Part shown: piece by piece, positions 51,817 to 60,278 of the stretch
How the letters are laid out: the number at the start of each line of letters is the position of its first letter
How positions within the stretch are numbered: the first letter of the stretch is position 1
Assembly: GCA_015067795.1 (NCBI GenBank)
Contig: SVLU01000005.1
Coordinates: 1-64,000 of the forward strand
Direction: 5' to 3'
Source: Oscillospiraceae bacterium
GTDB lineage: Bacteria > Bacillota > Clostridia > Oscillospirales > Oscillospiraceae
DNA: 64,000 bases
Program-made: the position numbers and the translations under genes
Notes under the pieces: model-generated
Database searches by the model: none
What the model saw: only the letters and a program-made list of their open reading frames with translations
What the model was told of the DNA's origin: nothing

Positions 51817-51930
51817 TGTGAACCTCCGAATGTGAAGTACCTCTATTTTAACCTCTGGAGACAATCTTTTCAACGCTTATATTGAAAAAGAAAAAATAAT
51901 AAAATTTGGGAGAAAACTTTCAAAAAACTG

Positions 51931-51959
51931 TTGCAAATATCGGCAGGATATGTTAATAT
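51931..51959 (+). promoter_or_regulatory. Promoter of secG
   Basis: TTGCAA (51931-51936), 17-bp spacer, TAATAT (51954-51959). Confidence 0.6.
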
Positions 51960-52027
51960 TCATCTTACGGATTATAAGCGAATACGAAAGTATTCTGTTT
52001 TGATATTTTGAAAGGAATGAAATTGTT

Positions 52028-52255
52028 ATGACATTAGCTATCCAGATCGCTCATCTCGTTGTTTGCATTGCATTAGTTGTTGTAGTTATCTTCCAGTCCG
52101 GTAAGAAGGCTGGCCTGTCCGGTGCTATCTCCGGTGCAGCTGACACCTTCCTCGCTAAGAACAAGTCCAAGGGTGCAGATGCTATTCTGGCTAAGGCTAC
52201 AAAGTGGGTTGCTCTGGCTTTCGCAGTTCTCACACTTTGCCTGCACATTATTTAA
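52028..52255 (+). CDS. secG: Preprotein translocase subunit SecG
   Basis: A 75-residue membrane protein of the SecYEG channel. It has two hydrophobic segments (about 3-21, LAIQIAHLVVCIALVVVVIF; and 57-75, KWVALAFAVLTLCLHII). Between them is the SecG motif QSGKKAGLSGAISGAADTFL (Q-GK--GLSGA-SG-A). AAGGAATG precedes the start. Commonly followed by rnr and smpB; here it is alone, ended by two consecutive hairpins. Confidence 0.93.
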   Translation: MTLAIQIAHLVVCIALVVVVIFQSGKKAGLSGAISGAADTFLAKNKSKGADAILAKATKWVALAFAVLTLCLHII

Positions 52256-52269
52256 TATAACTGAATTCA

Positions 52270-52300
52270 AAAGGAGAGATCTTACGATCTCTCCTTTCTG
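52270..52300 (+). terminator. Terminator of secG
   Basis: AAAGGAGAGATC (52270-52281) pairs with GATCTCTCCTTT (52286-52297). Confidence 0.85.
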
Positions 52301-52309
52301 TTGCAAAGC

Positions 52310-52346
52310 AAAAGCCCATGTTTTCCTGCGAAAACATGGGCTTTTT
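52310..52346. terminator. Bidirectional terminator between secG and lepA
   Basis: AAAAGCCCATGTTTT pairs with AAAACATGGGCTTTTT (about 52310-52346), with A and T tracts outside; the lepA stop is at 52348. Confidence 0.9.
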
Positions 52347-52347
52347 A

Positions 52348-54156
52348 TTAATCTTCATCCAATTTAAGCACAGCCATGAATGCTTCCTGAGGTACACTGA
52401 CAGAGCCCAGGGAACGCATTTTCTTTTTGCCTTCCTTCTGCTTTTCAAGAAGCTTCTTCTTACGGGTGATATCGCCGCCGTAGCACTTGGCAAGAACGTC
52501 CTTACGGAGAGCCTTGATAGTCTCACGGGCAATGACCTTACCGCCCACAGCCGCCTGAACAGGGATTTCAAAGAGCTGACGTGGGATATTCTCCTTAAGC
52601 TTTTCCGCAATTCTGCGGCCTCGCTGATATGCCTTTTCTTTATGAACGATAAATGAAAGGGCGTCAACAATTTCGCCGTTAAGGAGAATGTCAAGCTTTA
52701 CAAGCTCAGACTGTCTGAATTCAAGGAACTCGTAGTCCAGAGAAGCATAGCCTCTGGTACGAGACTTAAGAGCGTCAAAGAAGTCGTAAATAATCTCATT
52801 TAACGGCAGCTCATAGTGAAGCTCAACTCTGGTGCTGTCCATATAGGTCATGTCCTTATAATCACCACGACGGTCCTGACACAGCTCCATGATGTTGCCG
52901 ACAAACTCGGTAGGACACATAATGGTAGCCTTAACAAATGGCTCCTCTGCCATCTCGATAAGGGATGGGTCAGGATAGTTAAGTGGGTTATCAACCTTCA
53001 AAACAGTACCGTCTGTAAGAGTTACCCGGTAGACAACGCTGGGCGCGGTTGTTATAAGGTCAAGAGCGTATTCACGGTCAAGTCGTTCCTGAATGATCTC
53101 CATGTGGAGAAGTCCCAGGAAGCCTACACGGAAACCGAAGCCAAGGGCAACCGAGGATTCTGGCTCATAGGTGAGAGCCGCATCGTTCAGCTTAAGCTTC
53201 TGGAGAGAATCACGGAGGTCGGGGTACTTTGCACCGTCAACGGTGTAGATACCGGAGAACACCATTGGCTGAGCAGGCTTATAGCCCGGGAGCGGTTCCT
53301 CTGCAGGTGCAACGGCACTTGTAACGGTATCGCCAACCTGAGTGTCGGCAACGTTCTTGATGCTTGCGGTGAAGTAACCTACATCACCGGCTCTCAGCAC
53401 GTCACATGGCTCTAAGCCAAAAGGTCTCATGTGACCAACTTCAACTACCTTATATACAGCGCCGGAGGCCATCATCTTAACTTCATCGTCACGACGAATT
53501 TCACCCTCACGAATTCGCATATAAACGATAACGCCGCGGTAGCTGTCATACTGGCTATCGAAAATAAGGGCTCTGAGGGGAGCTTTTGTATCACCTGCAG
53601 GAGGTGGTACAAGCTTTACGATTTCCTCTAAAACAGCTTCAATATTTATACCACGCTTTGCGGAAATCTCAGGAGCATCCATTGCAGGCAGACCGATAAT
53701 GTCCTCGATCTCTGTCTTGACTCTCTGAGGGTCAGCCGCAGGCAGGTCGATCTTATTTATAACAGGCACGATCTCAAGATCACCCTCAATAGCCAGATAG
53801 GTGTTTGCAAGTGTCTGTGCCTCGATACCCTGGGTTGCGTCAACAACGAGAACAGCACCCTCGCAGGCGGCAAGGCTTCTGGAAACCTCGTAGTTAAAGT
53901 CAACGTGGCCCGGAGTGTCGATAAGGTTGAGAGTATACATCTCGCCGTCCTGTGCCTTGTAGTTCATGCTTACAGCACGGGCTTTAATGGTAATGCCTCG
54001 CTCCTTTTCAAGCTCCATATTGTCCAGAAGCTGGCTTTCCATATCTCTGGCTTCAACAGCACCGCACATTTCCAGCAGTCTGTCCGCTAAAGTGGACTTA
54101 CCGTGATCAATATGGGCGATTATGGAAAAATTTCTTATTTTATCCTGCTTTATCAT
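52348..54156 (-). CDS. lepA: Elongation factor 4 (LepA)
   Basis: A 602-residue translational GTPase that back-translocates or helps assemble ribosomes. P-loop [18 protein letters not shown] (residues 13-30), G2/G3 [15 protein letters not shown] and [21 protein letters not shown]4 [13 protein letters not shown]. Domain V and the LepA-specific C-terminal domain with [20 protein letters not shown] follow. Length is typical. It is 4 bp behind the regulator gene 54161-54661, so the two are cotranscribed. Confidence 0.97.
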   Translation of the reverse strand: MIKQDKIRNFSIIAHIDHGKSTLADRLLEMCGAVEARDMESQLLDNMELEKERGITIKARAVSMNYKAQDGEMYTLNLIDTPGHVDFNYEVSRSLAACEGAVLVVDATQGIEAQTLANTYLAIEGDLEIVPVINKIDLPAADPQRVKTEIEDIIGLPAMDAPEISAKRGINIEAVLEEIVKLVPPPAGDTKAPLRALIFDSQYDSYRGVIVYMRIREGEIRRDDEVKMMASGAVYKVVEVGHMRPFGLEPCDVLRAGDVGYFTASIKNVADTQVGDTVTSAVAPAEEPLPGYKPAQPMVFSGIYTVDGAKYPDLRDSLQKLKLNDAALTYEPESSVALGFGFRVGFLGLLHMEIIQERLDREYALDLITTAPSVVYRVTLTDGTVLKVDNPLNYPDPSLIEMAEEPFVKATIMCPTEFVGNIMELCQDRRGDYKDMTYMDSTRVELHYELPLNEIIYDFFDALKSRTRGYASLDYEFLEFRQSELVKLDILLNGEIVDALSFIVHKEKAYQRGRRIAEKLKENIPRQLFEIPVQAAVGGKVIARETIKALRKDVLAKCYGGDITRKKKLLEKQKEGKKKMRSLGSVSVPQEAFMAVLKLDED

Positions 54157-54160
54157 GGGA

Positions 54161-54661
54161 TCACCTCTTGTATTCCTTCAAACGGTCACGCATTTCATCC
54201 AAAAGCTTTCGGAGACTCTCATTCTCACCTAAAGATACGGTTTCGGAGCTTCTACTCGCCTCGATGAGCTTCATATACCCATCGCACAAGGCCTGCTCCT
54301 CTGTACTATTGCTGCCGCAAAGCTTAAAAACCGCACCCTCCAGATATCGCACCGCATCCTCACTCTCCATACTGTCTAAAAGAGCGGCGATGCCGCATAT
54401 CAGCCTTTCCGCGTTTTCCCCATCCCATGCAAAGTCTGCCATGGGGTTAACACGTATCCCGGTCCTGCCCAGAAGATGATCTGCGGAGACATTGTAATAT
54501 TCACACGCTTTTACAACAAAATCCAGCTTTGGCTCTCTTATCCCGTTTTCATAGTGGGAGAGAAGTGCCTGAGACATTCCCAAATCAGCCGCAGCCTGCC
54601 GCTGACTGATGCCCCGCTCACGCCTTAGCCGTGAAAAAGCTTCTGAAAATCCAACACTCAT
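54161..54661 (-). CDS. XRE-family transcriptional regulator upstream of lepA
   Basis: A 166-residue protein. The N-terminal helix-turn-helix domain ([20 protein letters not shown], then [20 protein letters not shown]) is followed by a helical C-terminal part of unknown function with [20 protein letters not shown]. In contrast to phage repressors there is no protease domain. The ATG at 54661 has GAGGAAAAG upstream on the minus strand. Promoter at 54697-54726. The cotranscription with lepA is a context clue only; the target is unknown. Confidence 0.85.
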   Translation of the reverse strand: MSVGFSEAFSRLRRERGISQRQAAADLGMSQALLSHYENGIREPKLDFVVKACEYYNVSADHLLGRTGIRVNPMADFAWDGENAERLICGIAALLDSMESEDAVRYLEGAVFKLCGSNSTEEQALCDGYMKLIEASRSSETVSLGENESLRKLLDEMRDRLKEYKR

Positions 54662-54696
54662 AACTTTTCCTCACTTTTGCCGATTACAGTCTGTAT

Positions 54697-54726
54697 ATTA
54701 TACATTATCTGACTATGTTTTGTAAA
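54697..54726 (-). promoter_or_regulatory. Promoter of the XRE-lepA operon
   Basis: Minus strand TTTACA (complement of 54721-54726), 18-bp spacer, TATAAT (complement of 54697-54702). Confidence 0.65.
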
Positions 54727-54733
54727 TAGGCAC

Positions 54734-54762
54734 TTGAATTTGTGGGCATAAAGTGATAAATT
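54734..54762 (+). promoter_or_regulatory. Promoter candidate of pta
   Basis: TTGAAT (54734-54739), 17-bp spacer, TAAATT (54757-54762). It lies back to back with the lepA operon promoter. Confidence 0.5.
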
Positions 54763-54801
54763 ATTTATGTAAATGCTGTATATAAAAATGGAGGTATAAC
54801 C

Positions 54802-55776
54802 ATGTTTAATAAGCTTATTGAAACTCTGAAGGCAAATCCTAAGAAGATCGTTTTCACAGAAGGTCCTGACGCAAGAATTCTTGAAGCTGCTTCCAACATC
54901 AAGGCTCTCGGCGGATGCCTGACACCTATCCTCATCGGCAACGTTGACGAAGTTAAGGCTAACGCAGCTGCAGGCGGCTTCGACATCGAAGGTCTTGAAA
55001 TCATCGACCCTGCTACATACGCAGGTATGGATGAAATGGTTGACCAGATGGTAGCTCTCCGCAAGGGCAAGATGACAGCTGACGAATGTCGTGCAGCTCT
55101 CGCAAAAGGCAACTACTTCGGTACAATGCTGGTAAAGATGGGCTATGCTGACTCCCTTCTCGGCGGTGCTACATATTCCACAGCAGACACAGTTCGTCCT
55201 GCTCTCCAGCTCATCAAGACAAAGCCGGGCAACAAGCTCGTTTCCTCTTGCTTCATCCTGGCTCGTGAAAAGGACGGCGTTCAGGAGCTCATCGCTATGG
55301 GTGACTGTGCCATCAATATCAAGCCTGATGAAGATGCTCTTGTTGAAATCGGTCTCGAAACAGCTAACTGTGCAAAGATCTTCGGTATCGATCCAAAGGT
55401 TGCTTACCTGAGCTTCTCCACAAAGGGCTCCGGCAAGGGCGAAGACGTTGACAAGGTTCGCAACGCTTGCGAAAAGGCAAAGGCTGCTGCTCCTGAGCTT
55501 GCTATCGACGGCGAACTCCAGTTCGACGCTGCTGTTTCCCCGGTTGTTGCCGCAACAAAGTGCAAGGGCTCTCCTGTTGCAGGTCAGGCTAACACCTTCA
55601 TCTTCCCTGACATCAACGCAGGTAACATCGGCTATAAGATCGCTCAGAGACTTGGCGGCTATGCTGCTTATGGTCCTATCCTTCTTGGCCTGAACGCTCC
55701 TATCAATGACCTGTCCCGCGGCTGCGATGCTGACGAAGTTTACAAGATGGCTCTCATCACCGCTGCTCTGGCATAA
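54802..55776 (+). CDS. pta: Phosphate acetyltransferase
   Basis: A 324-residue short-form Pta converting acetyl-CoA and phosphate to acetyl-phosphate, the step before acetate kinase ATP formation. Conserved segments: KKIVFTEGPDARILEAASNI at the start, the middle GYADSLLGGATYSTADTVRP, and AYLSFSTKGSGKGEDVDKVR, DGELQFDAAV and FPDINAGNIGYKIAQRLGGY at the end. TGGAGG precedes the ATG. Codon bias is strong (AAG, GAA, CTC). No ackA is adjacent. A strong terminator follows. Confidence 0.96.
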   Translation: MFNKLIETLKANPKKIVFTEGPDARILEAASNIKALGGCLTPILIGNVDEVKANAAAGGFDIEGLEIIDPATYAGMDEMVDQMVALRKGKMTADECRAALAKGNYFGTMLVKMGYADSLLGGATYSTADTVRPALQLIKTKPGNKLVSSCFILAREKDGVQELIAMGDCAINIKPDEDALVEIGLETANCAKIFGIDPKVAYLSFSTKGSGKGEDVDKVRNACEKAKAAAPELAIDGELQFDAAVSPVVAATKCKGSPVAGQANTFIFPDINAGNIGYKIAQRLGGYAAYGPILLGLNAPINDLSRGCDADEVYKMALITAALA

Positions 55777-55798
55777 GGACAAGCTAATTTAATATTTT

Positions 55799-55831
55799 AA
55801 GGGTGTCGCAATTTCTGCGACACCCTTTTTT
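55799..55831 (+). terminator. Terminator of pta
   Basis: AAGGGTGTCGCA (55799-55810) pairs with TGCGACACCCTT (55816-55827), then TTTT. Confidence 0.92.
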
Positions 55832-55917
55832 GCGGAACGTCCGAAACGGCCGTTCCCTACAAACCGCCTTTATATCCCACCGCATCTTTGTAGGGTTCGG
55901 TGCTTTGCGACGAACCG
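55832..55917. repeat. Dispersed repeat, family C, copy 1
   Basis: GCGGAACGTCCGAAACGGCC, then GTTCCCTACA, then after about 27 bp TGTAGGGTTCGGTGCTTTGC followed by GACGAACCG. The right half (55889-55917) recurs at 57265-57293. Confidence 0.7.
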
Positions 55918-55923
55918 AGAATA

Positions 55924-55963
55924 TAATAATTTCACCCTGCCAAAATGCTTGGCAGGGTAATTA
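55924..55963 (-). terminator. Terminator of the 55964 gene
   Basis: CCCTGCC (55935-55941) pairs with GGCAGGG (55951-55957), extended by an ATAATAAT/ATTATTAT outer arm. Confidence 0.65.
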
Positions 55964-56854
55964 TTATATTCTTCTTATGTAGTCCGCAGTTGCAAAAAAT
56001 GCTGTTGTAGCTGTGTTGCTTTCGATCATGTGCAAGTATGCGTTGCGTTCCTCGTTGTTTGCCTGGATCTGATCTAATTTTGCGTGCATCATTGCAGAAT
56101 GTCTCTGCTGCTGTTCCATGAACTTCTGCTGATTTGAAGCTATCTGGTACTGATTAAAGATGATTTCCTTTTGATTTTCTATAATTCTATCAAGCTTTGC
56201 TTTTATCTCTTCCAGAACAAACATACTAAGCGCATGGTCTAAGTCGTCTGCCATAGATGTACCGAACCAGTCATACAGGTATACGGCAACATAAATATTG
56301 CGATATTGTCTTGGAATAACATTTGCTCTGTAAGCTTTGGTCAGCAGCTCTGAAACTTGAGCTTTCTCTTTTTGATAATTTGCTAATTGCCCTCTTACAG
56401 TAGGAATATTATTCTTTGCAAGTCTGTTCTCTTCTTCAATTCTGTAGTATTCATCAAGTTTCCGTTTATATTCTGCTTCTCGTTTTTCATTTTCTTCTTT
56501 TCCTTCTTTTATCAAGCCGATTGGTACGGCTGTAATAGCGCCACAGATTACACCGCAAAAAAGGCAAACGAAAGCCATTCCATTATTAACGCTGTCGTTA
56601 AAGAATACACCAAAAAACATGATTACGCAAACAATCGTACAAAAGCCGAAGATTAAAAGTGCTATAACGCGTCCAAGAGTAACCTCGTTCTCCAAACATG
56701 GTCTTGAAGGTTTAGGATTATATTTTCCATTTTGCAAACTTCCTATCTGATTTTCAAACCGATTGCATCGATTATTAAGCTTCATATATGCCAAATGCAG
56801 CGCGCAAACATCCCTCAAATACGGCACAAGAAATTCTCTGTTGTATCTTGCCAT
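55964..56854 (-). CDS. Conserved two-span membrane protein with long coiled-coil C-terminus
   Basis: A 296-residue protein. Residues 1-58 are cytoplasmic; two membrane spans follow at about 62-84 (VIALLIFGFCTIVCVIMFFG) and 93-115. A long charged coiled coil lies at about 117-180 (GKEENEKREAEYKRKLDEYY). The C-terminal half has the strongly conserved-looking VIPRQYRNIYVAVYLYDWFG and, at the end, IESNTATTAFFATADYIRRI. I know this as a widespread but unnamed Firmicutes family. It is AT-rich. Divergent from the small RHH-type gene at 57021, with palindromic sites between. Function unknown. Confidence 0.8.
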   Translation of the reverse strand: MARYNREFLVPYLRDVCALHLAYMKLNNRCNRFENQIGSLQNGKYNPKPSRPCLENEVTLGRVIALLIFGFCTIVCVIMFFGVFFNDSVNNGMAFVCLFCGVICGAITAVPIGLIKEGKEENEKREAEYKRKLDEYYRIEEENRLAKNNIPTVRGQLANYQKEKAQVSELLTKAYRANVIPRQYRNIYVAVYLYDWFGTSMADDLDHALSMFVLEEIKAKLDRIIENQKEIIFNQYQIASNQQKFMEQQQRHSAMMHAKLDQIQANNEERNAYLHMIESNTATTAFFATADYIRRI

Positions 56855-56910
56855 TCTTCATCCTCCCTTTTCATTCTAATAGATAATGAATGATTTCATA
56901 GAAATTATAC

Positions 56911-56928
56911 TATACTTATGTAAGTATA
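56911..56928. promoter_or_regulatory. Palindromic operator TATACTTA-TG-TAAGTATA
   Basis: A perfect 8-bp inverted repeat with 2-bp spacer in the divergent region. Half-sites recur: TATACTTAT at 56952-56960 and TTAGTATA at 56990-56997. It is a likely binding site for a dimeric regulator, possibly the RHH protein encoded next to it. Confidence 0.6.
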
Positions 56929-57020
56929 TCAATTAGCAAAAATCACAAATATATACTTATGGAATTATGCAATTTTTCACATAATTACGTTAGTATATAT
57001 TCAGATTGTGAGGTGTGAAA

Positions 57021-57215
57021 ATGGCTTATTCTGATGCTCAAAAAGAAGCAACTGCAAGATATAATAAAAAAGCATACGATCGAATTGATGTGATAGTACC
57101 AAAAGGCAAACGTCAGATAATCAAAGACTTTGCCGCAAGTCAGGGCAAAAGCCTAAATCGCTTTATCAATGATGCAATAGATTATCAAATGAATAAAGGA
57201 AAAGAAACTGAGTGA
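57021..57215 (+). CDS. Small ribbon-helix-helix (Arc/CopG-like) protein
   Basis: A 64-residue basic protein, MAYSDAQKEATARYNKKAYD followed by the strand RIDVIVPKGKR and helices QIIKDFAASQGKSLNRFIND and AIDYQMNKG. This is the usual RHH layout (one beta strand, two helices) of Arc-type DNA-binding proteins and antitoxins. ATG 57021 follows TGAGGTG (57008-57014). Its stop lies inside the terminator stem. No toxin gene of type II follows, so it is probably a stand-alone regulator, perhaps autoregulated by the TATACTTA sites. Confidence 0.8.
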   Translation: MAYSDAQKEATARYNKKAYDRIDVIVPKGKRQIIKDFAASQGKSLNRFINDAIDYQMNKGKETE

Positions 57216-57250
57216 TCATTATTCTCATGAATAGCATCACTCAGTTTTTT
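57207..57250 (+). terminator. Terminator of the RHH gene
   Basis: ACTGAGTGAT (57207-57216) pairs with ATCACTCAGT (57235-57244), then TTTTTT. It includes the stop codon. Confidence 0.85.
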
Positions 57251-57264
57251 GTGATCTATCACTT

Positions 57265-57293
57265 TGTAGGGTTCGGCGCTTTGCGACGAACCG
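57265..57293. repeat. Dispersed repeat, family C, copy 2
   Basis: TGTAGGGTTCGGCGCTTTGC then GACGAACCG, the same as 55889-55917 with one change. Self-complementary (GGTTCG...CGAACC). Confidence 0.75.
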
Positions 57294-57323
57294 TTCACTC
57301 AATTATTATTAATACTTTGTTCA

Positions 57324-57370
57324 TTGACTTATTTAGACTACTGTGATAGTATAGACTATAGTAATAGTCT
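57324..57370 (+). promoter_or_regulatory. blaI promoter with two tandem BlaI-type operators
   Basis: TTGACT (57324-57329), 17-bp spacer, TAGTAT (57347-57352). Two abutting 18-bp dyads: AGACTACTGTGATAGTAT (57335-57352) and the perfect AGACTAT-AGTA-ATAGTCT (57353-57370). The first covers the -10 box, so BlaI binding would block its own operon. Confidence 0.75.
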
Positions 57371-57383
57371 AAGAGGTGAAACT

Positions 57384-57740
57384 ATGGATATAAAATTATT
57401 CGACAGCGAAATGAAGCTTATGGAGATAATATGGCCACATGAGAGTATAAGTGCAAAGGATGTGAGCCTGATCGCGGCTGAACGCATCGGCTGGAACAAA
57501 AACACCACTTATACTGTTCTGAAAAAGCTGGAAGCTAAGGGATATATCCGCCGTGACGACCCGGGATTTATCTGCACTCCCCTTATTTCCAGAGAGGAAG
57601 TGCGTAAATCCGAAACAAAAGGGCTTGTAGACAGGCTCTTTGGAGGGTCAAAAAAAGCTTTGTTCTCCGCTCTTTTACAGGATGAAACTCTCACACAGGA
57701 GGATATAAATGAACTGCGTGACATGATCGAAAAGAGGTGA
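57384..57740 (+). CDS. blaI: BlaI/MecI/CopY-family repressor
   Basis: A 118-residue winged-helix repressor. The DNA-binding part includes LFDSEMKLMEIIWPHESISA, KDVSLIAAERIGWNKNTTYT and VLKKLEAKGYIRRDDPGF. The C-terminal dimerisation helices have LVDRLFGGSKKALFSALLQD. The known BlaR1 cleavage region lies in this second part. ATG 57384 follows AGAGGTG; upstream codons are inside the promoter. It heads an operon with the M56 peptidase gene (4 bp apart), a lipoprotein and a membrane protein. No beta-lactamase gene is seen. Confidence 0.92.
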   Translation: MDIKLFDSEMKLMEIIWPHESISAKDVSLIAAERIGWNKNTTYTVLKKLEAKGYIRRDDPGFICTPLISREEVRKSETKGLVDRLFGGSKKALFSALLQDETLTQEDINELRDMIEKR

Positions 57741-57743
57741 CCC

Positions 57744-58652
57744 ATGCTTAGCGAGATATTTTACTGGTTTCTCAATATGAGCATCACGGGTACCATCATC
57801 GGGTTTGTGGTGCTGACTTTAAGTAAGGTCATTAAAAATCAAAGACGTATTTATTATATTTTGTGGGCGATACCGTTTATCAGATTTTGGGTACCCTTTG
57901 CACCGGTAAGTAAATACGGTCTTATGGAGCTTATCACCAGGCTGTCTGAAAGGACGGTAGTTCTCACCGACAGATCCCACACCATGGCAATGACCAATCA
58001 CATGGCATATGCAGACAGTTATTTTCCCATTGTCTACAAAACCAATTTGATAGCAAAAATCTTTGAGATCGGTTCTGTTATCTGGCTTATCATTGCTGTC
58101 AGCATTATTCTTGTTCTGGTAATAAGTTATATATTTGCAAAACGTGAGATAAGAAACGCGATGCACTACAAAGAAAACATCTGGTTTTCAGATAAGCTTC
58201 ATTCTCCCGCTATATACGGCATTATTCGTCCAAAAATCGTGATGCCCGAAAACTACAAAGCTCGGGATATCTCCTTTGTTCTGATGCATGAAAATGTACA
58301 TATTAAATGTCTGGACAACCTATGGCGAGCTATTGCCCTTATAACTGCGGCGGCACATTGGTTTAATCCATTTGTGTGGCTGTTTGTAAGAAGCTTTTTT
58401 AATGAAATGGAGTTTTCCTGTGATGAAAAGGTTTTGGCTCGGTGTGACGAAAGTGAATACAAGTCTTATGCCCTTTCTCTTATTGAGTCTGCGGAAGTCA
58501 GGTCGAAGCTTGTTGCAGCCTATACCGGAGGAAAGTTAAGTAAGAGAATTGAACATATCCTCACATGGAGGAAAATGTCGATCTTTGGTGCTGTTTGCTT
58601 TATTATTTTCGCTTCGGCGATTGCCTGTGTACTGATAACCAATCCCATGTAG
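57744..58652 (+). CDS. BlaR1/MecR1-type M56 membrane metallopeptidase (no sensor domain)
   Basis: A 302-residue membrane protein. It has spans at about 8-28, 36-52, 108-132, 195-215 and 279-298. The zinc peptidase motif HENVH (residues 182-186) lies in the cytoplasmic loop, with the downstream Glu/Asp region EMEFSCDEKVLA. It would cleave BlaI when activated. Classical BlaR1 carries a C-terminal penicillin-binding sensor of about 250 residues; this protein ends just after the last span. The signal must be sensed otherwise, perhaps by the lipoprotein encoded 13 bp downstream. Confidence 0.9.
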   Translation: MLSEIFYWFLNMSITGTIIGFVVLTLSKVIKNQRRIYYILWAIPFIRFWVPFAPVSKYGLMELITRLSERTVVLTDRSHTMAMTNHMAYADSYFPIVYKTNLIAKIFEIGSVIWLIIAVSIILVLVISYIFAKREIRNAMHYKENIWFSDKLHSPAIYGIIRPKIVMPENYKARDISFVLMHENVHIKCLDNLWRAIALITAAAHWFNPFVWLFVRSFFNEMEFSCDEKVLARCDESEYKSYALSLIESAEVRSKLVAAYTGGKLSKRIEHILTWRKMSIFGAVCFIIFASAIACVLITNPM

Positions 58653-58665
58653 AAAGGAATGTCTT

Positions 58666-59235
58666 ATGGTGAAACGAAGCTTTTTTATAATTCTTGCGGC
58701 TCTTTGCCTGTTTCTTTCCGCCTGTTCCGCAGGTACTCCCGATACCTCTGCCGACGGTGTTTTAAATCAGGTAAAAAAAGAGGACTATGTAGTATTTGAA
58801 GATCTGAGACTTACAAGTGGAAAACGTATCTGGAATAAATTTTATAGAACTGCCATGGAGGGCGACCACTGCTCTGTTAACATTGCTCACTACTACACTC
58901 TGGACAAGAACTCTGTAAGTGAGGAGTATTATGAAGCGGAAAAGGACAACTATCCTGTAATTTACTTAGCAGAGCTGAGTTTTGACGGTAATGAATATAA
59001 CATCAAAGTTTGGAACAGCAATAAGACTGAGCTTGACACCGACAGGACATATAAATATCTTATGCACTACACAGGCGAGCCAAATTCTCCCGATGCTGTA
59101 TTCTCAAGCTACGATAACTACGTTCTTGTCAATGACAACACCGTGACCTATGAGGATATCCAATGGGGAATGTACAGCTCTCAGCTTGGTGACTATATAG
59201 ACCATTACAGCGTTTATATTGATCATATTGATTAG
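58666..59235 (+). CDS. Lipoprotein of the BlaI/BlaR operon
   Basis: A 189-residue protein with a lipoprotein signal peptide, lipobox LSAC (Cys20), and a soluble outer domain with many Tyr residues (DHCSVNIAHYYTLDKNSVSE, VIYLAELSFDGNEYNIKVWN). It is anchored outside the membrane. Coming straight after the sensorless BlaR1, it is a candidate for a signal-receiving partner or for the effector of the operon. GAAAGGAATG precedes the start. No named domain recognised. Confidence 0.82.
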   Translation: MVKRSFFIILAALCLFLSACSAGTPDTSADGVLNQVKKEDYVVFEDLRLTSGKRIWNKFYRTAMEGDHCSVNIAHYYTLDKNSVSEEYYEAEKDNYPVIYLAELSFDGNEYNIKVWNSNKTELDTDRTYKYLMHYTGEPNSPDAVFSSYDNYVLVNDNTVTYEDIQWGMYSSQLGDYIDHYSVYIDHID

Positions 59236-59250
59236 CTTTGGAGGTGTGGG

Positions 59251-60192
59251 ATGAAAAATAAATTCAATAAATATTACATTTTTTCTGTTTTAGGTACACT
59301 TCTTCTCTCCTGCTATCCTATTTACATGGGAATAGATGTCATACGCCAAATGGTACTGTACGGTACTGTTATGAGTGAAAGCTATCCTAAATATATAATT
59401 CCCTATACTCCGATCTGCATTGCGATACTTGCAGGTGTTCTCCTGATGCCAATTGCAATCAGGCTGTTTAAAAAGCTGTCACTTTTGGTTATGTCCGTTT
59501 TTTCAACAGGGGTGTTTTTCCTTACTGAGCTTATCCTGGAAAACACGGTCATCATCACCGACACGGTTGAGACTACTCTTGAAAGCTGGCAGATGTATAT
59601 GTGCTACGTCCCACGTGAAACGGTTACGGTGACACCTGTGGAAATTCTCATTGGTGAGTACAGTCCAACATTCAAGCTTCATTTTTATATTATCTCCATC
59701 GTACTTATTCTCTCTGTTCTCAACTGCTTTTACGGTTTTGGCATGATGATAAAAAGCGGTGATAAGCGTAGAGCAAAGCATCTCGTTCTGCAAACCATTG
59801 CAAGCATACTGTTTTTAGCCCTTTGCATTTTTGCCTGCTTTACAGCCTTTTTCAGAACAGGTGAGCTTACTGTTTCTCCGATTTCTGCCGTCCTTATGGG
59901 CACTTTCTTCATCGTATTCGGTGTGACCATGGGCATTTATACAGGCTCATTCTTTTTGGGACACGGGTCTCTGCTGTCCCTGTATATTCCTGCAGCAGTC
60001 GCTTCGCTTGTGACCTTCATTATGTACATAGGAGAAATGATACTTCTTAACGGCGAGCTTTACCGTTTTGATACAGGTATTGTATTTTCGGAGCTTGGCA
60101 GTATCATTCTCGCTCCTGTGGATATCTTTATCATATTGTTATCGGGAGTTATTACGGTTATAATACTCAAGGCTGCGGCATATAGGAACTGA
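59251..60192 (+). CDS. Polytopic membrane protein of the BlaI/BlaR operon
   Basis: A 313-residue protein with about seven hydrophobic spans (near 9-30, 48-68, 73-95, 140-165, 175-200, 205-228, 235-258, 280-305). Between spans 3 and 4 an outer loop has VETTLESWQMYMCYVPRETV. TTGGAGGTGTG sets ATG 59251, 15 bp after the lipoprotein. No recognised family. It probably acts with the lipoprotein under BlaI control. A terminator follows at 60228-60265. Confidence 0.78.
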   Translation: MKNKFNKYYIFSVLGTLLLSCYPIYMGIDVIRQMVLYGTVMSESYPKYIIPYTPICIAILAGVLLMPIAIRLFKKLSLLVMSVFSTGVFFLTELILENTVIITDTVETTLESWQMYMCYVPRETVTVTPVEILIGEYSPTFKLHFYIISIVLILSVLNCFYGFGMMIKSGDKRRAKHLVLQTIASILFLALCIFACFTAFFRTGELTVSPISAVLMGTFFIVFGVTMGIYTGSFFLGHGSLLSLYIPAAVASLVTFIMYIGEMILLNGELYRFDTGIVFSELGSIILAPVDIFIILLSGVITVIILKAAAYRN

Positions 60193-60227
60193 ATTCCATT
60201 ATTTTAAAAATTTCCATGTATAAGATT

Positions 60228-60265
60228 ATCCTTATGTGGTGAAAATACCCACATAAGGATTTTTT
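60228..60265 (+). terminator. Terminator of the BlaI/BlaR operon
   Basis: ATCCTTATGTGG (60228-60239) pairs with CCACATAAGGAT (60249-60260), then TTTTT. It lies directly before the SD of the next gene, so it may also act as an attenuator for that gene. Confidence 0.85.
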
Positions 60266-60278
60266 ATTGGAGGCTAAT

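Noticed and set aside
54658..55782. A 374-codon antisense frame over pta
   Set aside because: Mirror of a codon-biased gene with intact Pta motifs on the plus strand.
57021..57740. A type II toxin-antitoxin pair formed by the RHH protein and the next gene
   Set aside because: A strong terminator and a separate promoter lie between them, and the next gene is a BlaI repressor, not a toxin.
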